The notes under the pieces: model-generated
Database searches by the model: none
The model's input: the letters and a program-made list of their open reading frames with translations, nothing else
What the model was told of the DNA's origin: nothing
Shown here: positions 1-7,086 of the stretch, in pieces
Position numbering within the stretch: position 1 is the stretch's first letter
Layout of the letters: the number at the start of each line of letters is the position of its first letter
Made by a program: the position numbers and the translations under genes
Assembly (NCBI GenBank): GCA_030149585.1
Contig: JASFBJ010000097.1
Location: forward strand, 1-11,398
Length of the DNA stretch: 11,398 nucleotides
Direction: 5' to 3'
DNA from: Desulfobacterales bacterium
Lineage (GTDB): Bacteria > Desulfobacterota > Desulfobacteria > Desulfobacterales > JASFBJ01

Positions 1-244
1 CATTAAACTCCTTATGACGCTTTCGGCTAACTACAATATATGGGTAACTGTTTTCTTTGAGCCATTTAATATTATCTTCAGTAGCAATCCCGGCATCCAT
101 TACTATAGTCGCTTTTGATGATTCAAACAGATCAGGGGATATCTTTTTTCTTTCCAGCTCCTTAATCATTTTTGCCAATGTTGATGGTTCACTTACATTA
201 CCTTCAAATACTTTGCTGCGTTTTGGAAAGCCGCTGCTGTTAAG

Positions 245-252
245 CACAAGGG
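245..252. repeat. Target-site duplication, left copy
   Basis: CACAAGGG immediately left of the 237-bp element, repeated in the same orientation at 490-497. It corresponds to the transposase codons for the end of ALV, duplicated on insertion. Confidence 0.8.
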
Positions 253-489
253 CCAGCCCTTTCAAGGTAGTACTTTTATGTCATAACATGCTAAAAGAAC
301 AGTAAATATTTGCGCCAATGCTTTAATGGCAATAAGCGAAACCATTTTGTCTTTTCTTTATCACTTTAGATCTGGGGGTTTCTTATTCTAATATTAACAC
401 AAAAATGTTTGCCGGATTTATGAGTAACCTAAAATTCCTTTTTATTACAATTAATTAGCATGAGTGTAGTACTACCTTGAAAGGGCTGG
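253..489. mobile_element. 237-bp MITE-like element nested in the transposase gene
   Basis: A non-autonomous insertion bounded by perfect 21-bp inverted ends (253-273 and 469-489; outer bases CCAGCCCTTTCAAGG). It is flanked by the 8-bp direct repeat CACAAGGG at 245-252 and 490-497. Excising the element and one repeat restores the interrupted transposase frame. Inside each end a subterminal CATGCTAA recurs in inverted orientation (287-294 and 455-462). It is too short to encode a transposase; the only notable frame is a 27-codon one at 262-345. End and duplication length are slightly ambiguous (22/6, 21/8 or 20/10), with 21/8 the most conventional. The mobilising family is not identified; 8-bp duplications occur in several IS families. 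Confidence 0.85.
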
Positions 490-497
490 CACAAGGG
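490..497. repeat. Target-site duplication, right copy
   Basis: CACAAGGG immediately right of the 237-bp element, matching 245-252 exactly. Confidence 0.8.
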
Positions 498-1031
498 CTA
501 AAGTTACCAAAGGGCAATCTGAACGTTTTTCTTTGGAATGTCCGCGTTTCCCCAGCTTATTTGCTTTACCGCTCCCTTCAAAATAAGTGTTGGTAAGATC
601 ATAAAGAGTTATTGTCTCTTGAAAACCAAATAGATTTTTTTCTTGTAAGTATAGATGGTTTTCTATGGCTTCTTTATTATTAAGGAGCTGATCAGAAATT
701 TTATACATTTGGTATAGATTAATCTTGTTGAAATCATAATCAATTAATTCACCCAGTCCTGAAACATTCTGAAGCCGGTAATGAGTTGCCAGTTCACTGC
801 CTGGTTGACACATACGGCCTATTATTGTACCGGTTGCTGCTGCGAGCTGAGGGCCATTGAATCCCAGGGCTTTTAGTTCTTCACCAAGTTTTAAAAAATC
901 AAACGCTTCCAGCGCCACATATTCACAGCTTACACTGCGTGGTCTGAGCATTTCCAGGCTGTCAACATCTACCTTTCGGTAGTCCGGCTGATCATTTTCG
1001 ACTTTATTTTTGTGCTGTGTTTGAATAATCG

Positions 1032-1176
1032 GCACTGGTTCAGTTAAATAGGTAATTCAATTATATCAATAGGTTATAGCGACTTATGGTAAATGACATA
1101 GTTGGTATAACTATTTGTTTTAACAGGCATAATCCGCTAATCTGCGTCTTTTTTACCTATTCAACTGAACCAGTGC
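1032..1176. mobile_element. 145-bp inverted-repeat unit at the transposase 5' end
   Basis: The arms 1032-1055 and 1153-1176 are inverted copies of 24 bases with a single mismatch (outer bases GCACTGGTTCAGTT). The 97 bases between them show no clear coding potential. The trinucleotide TCG flanks both sides (1029-1031 and 1177-1179), which may be a 3-bp target duplication or chance. The unit supplies the GTG used as start of the transposase remnant. Removing it does not restore a longer transposase N-terminus, because an in-frame TAA lies just upstream of the rejoined site. It may be a second MITE, or the terminal region of the host IS with a duplicated end. Confidence 0.6.
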
Positions 1177-1203
1177 TCGTTCCTTAGTATTTAATAACAT
1201 TTA

Positions 1204-1231
1204 TTGACCTGTATAAAATTTATATTATAAG
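1204..1231 (+). promoter_or_regulatory. Sigma70-like promoter for the mla-type operon
   Basis: TTGACC at 1204-1209 (5 of 6 consensus), a 16-bp spacer, and TATAAG at 1226-1231 (5 of 6). It lies about 50 bases before the permease start and just outside the mobile-element patch, so the insertions have not removed it. Confidence 0.55.
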
Positions 1232-1283
1232 ATTCAATAGAATTCAATGTTTTCAAGGAAAGATTCCAGACACTGGTATGTAA

Positions 1284-2072
1284 ATGAACAAGATAAAACA
1301 AGTGACGGGCGCTATTGGTCGCCGGACTATCAGATCAAGTATTTATCTGCTGGATCTTTGTGCCTTTGCTTACCGAATTTTGATTCAGATCCTCACTCAC
1401 CCGACTGTTGGAAGAAGGCTGGTCAGCAAAGTCGTAATTGAACAGATCTATTATACCGCTGTTCAGGCCTTGCCGATTATCATTCCAGCTGCTTTAATTA
1501 TCGGCACTATGCTTATTTTTAGATTTGACATGCTGGAAGGCCAGTTTGATTTTGGAAAAACAGTTGTTTTTTTGCTTGTCAGGGAGATAGGGCCAATGAT
1601 TACCGCCTTGCTGGTAATTTTAAGATCAGCCACCGCAATAACCGTTGAAATAAGCTATATGCAGACCTTTCATGAAATAGATGCTTTGGAAATGGCTGGT
1701 CTGGATCCATTAAGAATCGTTTGCATCCCCCGGCTTGTGGGGATTACTACGGCAATTTTATTTTTATTTGTGGTATTTGATATAGTGGCGATAGTTGGTG
1801 GCTATACTGTTGTCTGGCTGACAACATATATCTCCATGGAAGGATTCTTTAGTCAAATCGGCAAGGCAATTACCATAACTGATATTTTGGTAGGTATTAT
1901 TAAAGCTATGTTTTTTGGAATTATAATAACTATAATCTGTTTATACCGCGGCTTTGAGAAAAAAAAGCTGATTACCCAAATACCTGTGGCCACTTCAAAG
2001 GCTGCGGTTGAATGTTTTTTTTATTGCCTTATAGTTAATCTTTTTATTTCAGCTCTTTTTATTATGACATAG
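1284..2072 (+). CDS. mlaE: MlaE-type phospholipid ABC transporter permease
   Basis: Integral inner-membrane permease of the MlaE family, which with an MlaF-type ATPase and an MlaD-type MCE protein moves phospholipid between inner and outer membranes. At 262 residues it has normal family length. The signature VREIGPMITALLVILRSATA (about 99-118) and the following cytoplasmic coupling segment EIDALEMAGLDPLRIVCIPR (131-150) match the conserved MlaE core. Hydrophobic segments lie near 61-79, 96-114, 150-178, 202-222 and 243-261. An in-frame TAA at 1281-1283 directly precedes the ATG, so no longer start is possible; no strong Shine-Dalgarno sequence is visible, the nearest purine run (AAGGAAAG, 1256-1263) being about 20 bases away. 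It is followed after 14 bases by the ABC protein. Nothing in the permease itself looks degenerate, in contrast to its partner. Confidence 0.92.
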   Translation: MNKIKQVTGAIGRRTIRSSIYLLDLCAFAYRILIQILTHPTVGRRLVSKVVIEQIYYTAVQALPIIIPAALIIGTMLIFRFDMLEGQFDFGKTVVFLLVREIGPMITALLVILRSATAITVEISYMQTFHEIDALEMAGLDPLRIVCIPRLVGITTAILFLFVVFDIVAIVGGYTVVWLTTYISMEGFFSQIGKAITITDILVGIIKAMFFGIIITIICLYRGFEKKKLITQIPVATSKAAVECFFYCLIVNLFISALFIMT

Positions 2073-2086
2073 GAGTTTTATTTGAT

Positions 2087-2767
2087 ATGTCCAAAGTAAG
2101 CTTGATTGAATTATCAGATTATTCTATAATTATTGATGGTGCGAAAGAAGGTATTAATGATTTCTATTTTACTTTGGCTCCAGGGGATGTGTGCTCTATA
2201 GATGCTGATTTACAGGATGATGCTTACGGCTTTTTAAAAGCTCTGGCAACCTTAATATATCCCTTAAAAGGAATTTATCGTTATAATGGAGAAAAACTGG
2301 ATTTCTCTGATTATCGCAACCTGCTTTCTACAAAAAGAAAAATAGGATATATTGCTTATGATGCAGCTATGATCAGTAATTTAACGGTTCGCCAGAATTT
2401 ATTACTGGAACGGTTCTTTTTTGAAAATAGACTGGATATTGATCTGACTGAAACTGTAAAAGAGATGTGCGATAATTTTGGTCTTATAGATAAACTGGAT
2501 GTCAGCCCGACGCAGCTTAACAGCATTGATCTTCAAATGGCGATTTCCATTCGGGAGTTAACCAAATCGCCGGAGGTGATTTTGCTGGATCGGCCGGAAG
2601 ATTTTATTGGTCATGCCAGATTTGACAGGCTGTTTCGATTTTTTCAAAAAATGGTTAAAAAAGGAATGACGGCTGTGTTTAATTCATATAATACTGAATT
2701 TATAGATGAATTTGCAACCCGAAAAATCGTAATTCATGATCACGGTCTGACGTCGGTTTTACCATAA
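2087..2767 (+). CDS. MlaF-position ABC protein lacking all ATPase motifs (pseudo-ATPase)
   Basis: A 226-residue protein in the place of MlaF, with the fold order of an ABC nucleotide-binding domain but no catalytic residues. Where Walker A (GxxGxGKST) belongs, residues 40-48 read ADLQDDAYG, with Ala46 at the Lys position; the downstream FLKAL is still family-like. The Q-loop region IGYIAYDAAMISNLTVRQNL (86-105) has Tyr91 in place of Gln. The signature LSGGQ is LNSID (144-148). Walker B keeps VILLD but the catalytic Glu is Arg169 (LLDRPED). The H-loop His aligns with Ser200. The frame is fully open and length is normal, so this does not look like random decay. AGGAG at 2071-2075 sits 11 bases before the ATG, overlapping the end of the permease gene. 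Probably a structural or regulatory subunit that cannot hydrolyse ATP, or one that pairs with an active ATPase encoded elsewhere. Homology by position and architecture is fairly firm; the role is inferred. Confidence 0.85.
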   Translation: MSKVSLIELSDYSIIIDGAKEGINDFYFTLAPGDVCSIDADLQDDAYGFLKALATLIYPLKGIYRYNGEKLDFSDYRNLLSTKRKIGYIAYDAAMISNLTVRQNLLLERFFFENRLDIDLTETVKEMCDNFGLIDKLDVSPTQLNSIDLQMAISIRELTKSPEVILLDRPEDFIGHARFDRLFRFFQKMVKKGMTAVFNSYNTEFIDEFATRKIVIHDHGLTSVLP

Positions 2768-2776
2768 GCGTTTAAT

Positions 2777-3817
2777 ATGGATGTTGAATTTAACAGAATT
2801 GAAAGAAGTGTTGGAGTATTTGTAATCGGCATATCGGTTTTGCTGATGATAATGGTTATTATCATTGGCCGTGGTAAAGACTGGTTTGAAAATTCGATTA
2901 TTTATTACACCACCTTTAATGAAAGCTATAATTTAAAAGAGGGCTCAGATGTTAAACTTTCTAAAGCTGATATTGGAAAAATAAATAAGATAACCCTGGT
3001 TAAAGATAAGGTTAAAATCAAGCTGTCCATTCTGGAAAAATACTCTTCCAGAATCAGGCAGAATACTTTCGCTATTGTGGATAGCCCGACGTTTATCGGC
3101 TCAGAATATATTTCTATTCTTCCCGGAAGCCAAAGCGCCCCTCTGATTCCCCCAAAAGGTGAAATTGCTTCAAAGGCAAAAAGAACGCTTAGTGATTTTT
3201 TAACAGAATTTCAGGTGGAAAAGACTGCCAAAATGGTGGTTGAAACTGTGCAGGAAATAGCTTGCCTGGTTGATGAAATCAGGGAACCAAACGGCCCTTT
3301 TTTTAGCGCTCTAAAAAATATTAATAAAACTGCTATTAACCTGGAAAAAATTACAGGAGAAATGCAGGCTGGTTATGGTTCAGCCGGTACTTTTTTAAAA
3401 TCAGGAGAGCTGGTGGACTCTATTTTCAACAAATTGGACAGGCTGGGAGAAATTTTGGAGAGCATTAAAATCGCCTCTCAAAAAGCTCCGCTGGTAATGG
3501 ACAAGGTTGGTAATAATCTGGATTTAATTAAAGATGTCGGGGGCGGGCTGAATCAGAGAGTGGCTCATATTAAAAAAATTCTGGATGAAGTAGCTATTGC
3601 TGTTGAAACCTTAAAGGAGATACTGAATAATTTAAAGCAGGGCAGTGCAGAGGTGCCGGTTATGATTCATTCTACTAACCAGGGAATTGACGAGATTCGT
3701 GATGGTGTGGAAAATATCGACAAGGTAGTTAAATCCCTGCAAAATAATTTTTTGATTCATCCCAACCTGCCGCCTGAGCCGGTTGGTCAAAATACTGATG
3801 CCGGCTTGAGGGAATAG
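2777..3817 (+). CDS. MlaD-type MCE-domain lipid-transport protein
   Basis: Membrane-anchored periplasmic protein of the MCE (MlaD/Mce) family, the lipid-binding partner of an MlaE permease. There is one N-terminal transmembrane helix (about 12-31), then one MCE domain (about 42-118) ending in the family-typical TFIGSEYISILPG (105-117). The rest (about 135-330) is a long helical region rich in heptad-like spacing, probably the coiled-coil or tunnel-forming part; the tail is Pro-rich. At 346 residues it is longer than E. coli MlaD (about 180) and more like PqiB/YebT-style or deltaproteobacterial MCE proteins with helical extensions. The usual glycine-rich turn after the GS motif is altered (EGSDVKLSKADIGKI, 55-69). 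It starts 9 bases after the ABC protein stop with no obvious ribosome site. It ends 12 bases from the convergent NAD kinase gene. No MlaC or MlaB is present in the window. Confidence 0.9.
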   Translation: MDVEFNRIERSVGVFVIGISVLLMIMVIIIGRGKDWFENSIIYYTTFNESYNLKEGSDVKLSKADIGKINKITLVKDKVKIKLSILEKYSSRIRQNTFAIVDSPTFIGSEYISILPGSQSAPLIPPKGEIASKAKRTLSDFLTEFQVEKTAKMVVETVQEIACLVDEIREPNGPFFSALKNINKTAINLEKITGEMQAGYGSAGTFLKSGELVDSIFNKLDRLGEILESIKIASQKAPLVMDKVGNNLDLIKDVGGGLNQRVAHIKKILDEVAIAVETLKEILNNLKQGSAEVPVMIHSTNQGIDEIRDGVENIDKVVKSLQNNFLIHPNLPPEPVGQNTDAGLRE

Positions 3818-3829
3818 CCTTTTTAAGCA

Positions 3830-4714
3830 CTATATCCGGCTGCCGCTCCAACGCAGTTTCGCCTTTAAAATATCAAAATAATCCTGATCCTGCATTGCGA
3901 TCATTTGGACTGGATGAAGACTTTTTTCAATAATGATTATATCCCTGTCGTCTATTGCCAGTCCTTTTTGACCGTCAAAGGTTAGCATGATATCAGATGA
4001 TTTTTCAGCCAGCCTGATTTTGACAACAGATGTCTGGGGCACTATCAAAGGACGATTGGTTAAGGTAAATGGGCAAATAGGGGTTAAGAGAATGCCTGGT
4101 ACTGCTGGATGAATGATTGGCCCACCAGCTGCAAGTGAGTATGCTGTGGAACCGGTGGGAGTGGCTATAATTAAGCCGTCCGCCCGGTAATCGGTTAAAT
4201 GTCGTCCATTAATAAATGTTTTAATATGGGCCAGACGGGCTAAAGCACCCTTGTTAATTACCAGGTCATTGAGAACGGTTTCCGCAGCCCTGGGTTTGCC
4301 TTTCCTGGAAACTTTTACTGTGAGACGCATTCTGGATATTATTTGGAATTTTGTTGTCAGGATGGTTTTGGCTATTGAATACAGTTTATCAGCCTCAGTT
4401 TCAGCTAAAAACCCGACTTCACCAAATTTTATACCCATGACAGGAATTTTTTGGTCGCCGATCCAGCGTACAGCGCTTAAAAATGTGCCGTCACCGCCTA
4501 ATACAAATACACAAAAAAGGTTTTTTGGAGCTTGAGTCGGAACCTGAGTCTGAGCCTGAGCCTGAAATTGATTTTTTTCACCAATATCTGACCCATTGCA
4601 TGGGTTTTCTTTTTTGCAAACCGCATGTCCCTGCTGGATGAGCCATTTCTCAAACTCTGTGGCCTGCCTGGCTGCGAGTTTGTCGCGTTTTACAACAAGT
4701 CCTATGGTTTTCAT
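3830..4714 (-). CDS. nadK: NAD kinase
   Basis: ATP-dependent phosphorylation of NAD to NADP, cytoplasmic. The 294 residues contain the GGDGTFLS motif (73-80) with the catalytic Asp, the LNDLVI segment (148-153) in the NE/D position, and [19 protein letters not shown] (185-203), all characteristic of the family. Odd feature: between the N-terminal strand and the GGDG motif there is a low-complexity linker of about 30 residues with QA/QT dipeptide repeats (51-63), encoded by tandem hexamers at 4531-4566. It follows fabF on the same strand after 96 bases, and may be cotranscribed or have its own start in the T-rich gap. No clear Shine-Dalgarno sequence precedes the ATG. As NADPH supplier it fits downstream of FabG. 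Confidence 0.95.
   Translation of the reverse strand: MKTIGLVVKRDKLAARQATEFEKWLIQQGHAVCKKENPCNGSDIGEKNQFQAQAQTQVPTQAPKNLFCVFVLGGDGTFLSAVRWIGDQKIPVMGIKFGEVGFLAETEADKLYSIAKTILTTKFQIISRMRLTVKVSRKGKPRAAETVLNDLVINKGALARLAHIKTFINGRHLTDYRADGLIIATPTGSTAYSLAAGGPIIHPAVPGILLTPICPFTLTNRPLIVPQTSVVKIRLAEKSSDIMLTFDGQKGLAIDDRDIIIIEKSLHPVQMIAMQDQDYFDILKAKLRWSGSRI
4531..4566. repeat. Imperfect hexamer tandem repeat inside nadK
   Basis: Six consecutive hexamers related to CCTGAG (cttgag, tcggaa, cctgag, tctgag, cctgag, cctgaa on the plus strand). The period is two codons, so copy-number change keeps the frame; it encodes the QA/QT repeat of the NAD kinase linker. Confidence 0.7.
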
Positions 4715-4810
4715 AATATATGCAGAGCTGTTCTATTTAATTTTTTTTAAGGCTGATTTTTTTTTTAGGCCACTTTAAACGAAAAAACGTTTAGCTGTTG
4801 ATGTATGCAA
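4715..4810 (-). other. fabF-nadK intergenic gap with small hairpin
   Basis: A 96-base T/A-rich gap. It contains an inverted repeat TAAACG (4776-4781) / CGTTTA (4788-4793) around six A residues, and two homopolymer runs near 4740 and 4758. The hairpin lies about 17 bases after the fabF stop but is AT-rich and not directly followed by a U-run in the direction of transcription, so termination is doubtful. No good promoter for nadK is evident. Confidence 0.35.
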
Positions 4811-6052
4811 TCATGGATGATATTTTTTAAAAATTAAACTGGCATTGGTTCCACCAAAGCCAAATGAGTTGGTCATGGCATATTCAATTTTTTTATGACG
4901 GGCTTTATTCGGAACATAATCCAGATCACATTCTTCACCTGGATTATCCATATTTATAGTGGGCGGAATAATGCTGTTTTTTATGGCCAAAGCTATGAAT
5001 GCAGACTCAATGCCTCCGGCGCCTCCCAGTAAATGGCCGGTCATTGATTTGGTGGAGCTTATTGCAATATCCTGAGCTGAACTATTAAACACTTTTTTTA
5101 TAGCTCTTGTTTCAAAAAGATCATTAAGCTGGGTTGACGTGCCATGGGCATTTATATAATCAATCTGATTATTAGAAATACCGGCGTCATCGATAGCAGC
5201 CTGCATACAGCGGGCTGCGCCGTCACCGTCAGGCGAAGGTGAAGTCATGTGATAACCATCTCCACTCATACCAAAACCGCTTATTTCAGCATATATTTTT
5301 GCGCCTCTCTCAAGAGCTCTTTCAAGGGTTTCCAGTATTAAAATTCCACTGCCTTCACCAACCACAAAGCCGTCCCGATCTTTGTCAAAAGGGCGGGATG
5401 CTTTTTGCGGCTCATGATTACGGGTGGAAAGAGCCTTCATAGCGTTAAAACCTGCGATGCAAGTGGGGCTGATCACCGATTCCATACCACCTGTTATCAT
5501 TATATCCGCCTTGCCATGTTTTATTGAATTAAATGCCTCCCCTACTGCGTGAGCGCCTGCGGCGCAGGCAGTGGCAATAGAGACATTCGGACCTTTGGCG
5601 TTAAAATAGATTGAAATCATTCCAGGAGCCATATTGCCTATCAACATGGGAATAAAAAAGGGGCTTACCCGTTTAGGCCCTTTCTTCTCGATTACACGGC
5701 AGGTGTTCTCAAGAATTGAAAGCCCCCCCAGGCCGCAACCGGTAATAACGCCTGTTCGATTAGCCAGAGTATCATCAATATTCAGTCCGCAATCTTCAAT
5801 CGCCAGGCGGGTTGCGGCCAGACCAAGTAAAATAAAGCGTTCCAGCCGTTTAGCATCTTTTTTTGTGACAAAGTCCACTGGTAAAAAATCTTTTACCTCA
5901 GCTGCTATTTTTGTTTGAAACATGGTTGAATCAAAATGAGTAATCTTACCTATTCCTGATTGGCCGGAACAAAGTGCATCCCAGGTTTCATAAGTTCCAA
6001 TACCAAGCGGTGTGACTAAACCTATACCTGTTATGACTACTCTTTGTTCCAA
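4811..6052 (-). CDS. fabF: Beta-ketoacyl-ACP synthase II
   Basis: Condensing enzyme that adds malonyl-ACP units to acyl-ACP in type II fatty acid synthesis, cytoplasmic. The 413 residues match the usual FabF length. The nucleophile is Cys163 in VSIATACAAGAHAV; the two catalytic His are H303 (NAHGTSTQLND) and H340 (SMTGHLLGGAGG), with K335 between them, the same positions as in E. coli FabF. The C-terminal NSFGFGGTNASLIF glycine-rich loop is complete. The start is a TTG preceded by GGGGAG with 7-base spacing (6060-6065), and the MEQRVVITGIG N-terminus fits the family, so TTG is accepted. It lies 45 bases downstream of acpP in the fab run. Confidence 0.97.
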   Translation of the reverse strand: MEQRVVITGIGLVTPLGIGTYETWDALCSGQSGIGKITHFDSTMFQTKIAAEVKDFLPVDFVTKKDAKRLERFILLGLAATRLAIEDCGLNIDDTLANRTGVITGCGLGGLSILENTCRVIEKKGPKRVSPFFIPMLIGNMAPGMISIYFNAKGPNVSIATACAAGAHAVGEAFNSIKHGKADIMITGGMESVISPTCIAGFNAMKALSTRNHEPQKASRPFDKDRDGFVVGEGSGILILETLERALERGAKIYAEISGFGMSGDGYHMTSPSPDGDGAARCMQAAIDDAGISNNQIDYINAHGTSTQLNDLFETRAIKKVFNSSAQDIAISSTKSMTGHLLGGAGGIESAFIALAIKNSIIPPTINMDNPGEECDLDYVPNKARHKKIEYAMTNSFGFGGTNASLIFKKYHP

Positions 6053-6059
6053 GAATTTT

Positions 6060-6065
6060 CTCCCC
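6060..6065 (-). promoter_or_regulatory. Ribosome binding site deciding the fabF TTG start
   Basis: GGGGAG on the minus strand, 7 bases before the TTG at 6050-6052. It supports an unusual start codon that gives the family-typical N-terminus. Confidence 0.7.
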
Positions 6066-6097
6066 TAATATATATTTTTTCAGATTTATAAAAATTT

Positions 6098-6325
6098 TTA
6101 GTGTAAATTAACATAAGTATAAGCATCTTTTACAGAGACCAGGGTTTCAGCATCTTCATCAGAAATATCAATATCAAACTCTTCTTCCATGGACATAATT
6201 AATTCCACAAGATCCAGAGAGTCCGCACCTAAATCATCTACAAAGGATGCTTCCGGAACGACTTCTTCAATATCCACACTTAATTTTTCAGCTATAATCT
6301 TTCTTACCTTATCTTCAACAGACAT
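6098..6325 (-). CDS. acpP: Acyl carrier protein
   Basis: Small acidic carrier that holds growing acyl chains on a phosphopantetheine arm. From the ATG at 6323-6325 it is 75 residues, [15 protein letters not shown] onward, with the attachment Ser36 in the DSLDLVE motif and the acidic helix II ([10 protein letters not shown]) that docks FabF and FabG. A longer frame opens at 6364 but its first 13 residues ([13 protein letters not shown]) are not family-like. AGGAG at 6333-6337 lies 7 bases before the chosen ATG, so the shorter start is correct. It starts 13 bases after the fabG stop and is followed by fabF. Confidence 0.97.
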   Translation of the reverse strand: MSVEDKVRKIIAEKLSVDIEEVVPEASFVDDLGADSLDLVELIMSMEEEFDIDISDEDAETLVSVKDAYTYVNLH

Positions 6326-6338
6326 CAACTTTCTCCTT

Positions 6339-7085
6339 TCACATGTACATTCCGCCAGAGACATGAATCACCTGGCCGGTAATATAATCCGCTCCTTTTG
6401 AAGCTAAAAAAATAACTGTTGCTGCAACATCTTCCGGCTGGGCCGCCCGTTTTAATGGAATCCGGCTGAGCATGGCTTCTTTGGCCTTGTCTGTCAGATT
6501 CCTTGTCATATCAGTGGCCACATAACCTGGTGCCACTGCATTAACAGTAATATTGCGGGAAGCCAGCTCTTTTGCAGCGGCTTTGGTCAGACCGATAATT
6601 CCGGCTTTGGAAGCCACATAATTTGCCTGACCCGGATTGCCGCTGACACCAACGTTTGAAGAGGGGTTAATAATACGGCCATAACGCTGCTTCATCATGG
6701 GTTTTGCGGCAAATTTCATACAGTTAAACGTGCCTTTTAAATTAACATCAATTATTTTGTTCCACTGCTCTTCTTTCATTCGAACCAGCAGTCCATCGCT
6801 GGTTATTCCAGCATTATTGACCAGAACATCCAGACGTCCTGTGGTGTCAACCACTTTTTTTAAAAATTGGGCAACTTCTTTTTCTTTTGCTACATTGACC
6901 TTTAGAAAGGTTGCCTTTCCTCCGGCTTTTTCAACCATTTTTCCTGTTTCGGCTGCACTGGATTTTTCTGAATGATAATTAAAGAACAGATGGGTGCCTG
7001 GTTTGGCAAAGGCTAAACAGATAGCCCTGCCAATACCCCTTGACCCACCAGTGACAACAACGGTTTTTTCAATCTTGCCGGTCAT
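6339..7085 (-). CDS. fabG: 3-oxoacyl-ACP reductase
   Basis: NADPH-dependent reduction of 3-oxoacyl-ACP in fatty acid elongation; short-chain dehydrogenase/reductase family. From the ATG at 7083-7085 it is 248 residues: nucleotide-binding TGGSRGIG (12-19), NNAG (90-93), catalytic Ser143, Tyr156 and Lys160 ([10 protein letters not shown]), and the C-terminal [14 protein letters not shown] typical of FabG. A TTG four codons upstream (7097) is in frame, but the ATG has GAGGA 5 bases before it (7091-7095) and gives the family-like [14 protein letters not shown] start. That ribosome site lies within the last codons of the dehydrogenase gene; stop and start are one base apart, so translation is probably coupled. 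Confidence 0.95.
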   Translation of the reverse strand: MTGKIEKTVVVTGGSRGIGRAICLAFAKPGTHLFFNYHSEKSSAAETGKMVEKAGGKATFLKVNVAKEKEVAQFLKKVVDTTGRLDVLVNNAGITSDGLLVRMKEEQWNKIIDVNLKGTFNCMKFAAKPMMKQRYGRIINPSSNVGVSGNPGQANYVASKAGIIGLTKAAAKELASRNITVNAVAPGYVATDMTRNLTDKAKEAMLSRIPLKRAAQPEDVAATVIFLASKGADYITGQVIHVSGGMYM

Positions 7086-7086
7086 A

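Larger units (their letters stand above)
1..1035 (-). pseudogene. IS1634/IS4-like DDE transposase, interrupted and partial
   Basis: Broken transposase gene read right to left, leaving the window at base 1. The first piece (1035 down to about 498) starts at a GTG and carries LRPRSVSCEYVALEAF, then TLYDLTNTYFEG with the first catalytic Asp at residue 146, typical of the IS1634 branch of IS4-type DDE transposases. The frame then enters a 237-bp insertion and stops. Beyond it (244 to 1) the frame resumes as LNSSGFPKRSKVFEGN and IVMDAGIATEDNIKWL, with the second catalytic Asp; the last catalytic Glu would lie left of the window. Removing the insertion plus one target copy joins LVTLALV to LNSSGF exactly, so the gene was intact here before the insertion. 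The GTG lies in an inverted-repeat unit at 1032-1176, and family members usually carry more N-terminal sequence, so the 5' end is probably lost too. Family call is from recalled motifs; the break is seen directly. Confidence 0.85.

Noticed and set aside
1247..1441. 64-codon frame overlapping the start of the permease gene
   Set aside because: It lies in another frame over the conserved MlaE coding sequence and has no family features; AAGGAAAG falls after its ATG, not before.
4776..4793. TAAACG/CGTTTA hairpin as fabF terminator
   Set aside because: AT-rich short stem without an immediate U-run in the direction of transcription; kept only as a note on the gap.
6326..6364. Longer acyl carrier protein start at 6364
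   Set aside because: The 13 extra residues are not family-like and overlap fabG; AGGAG points to the ATG at 6325.
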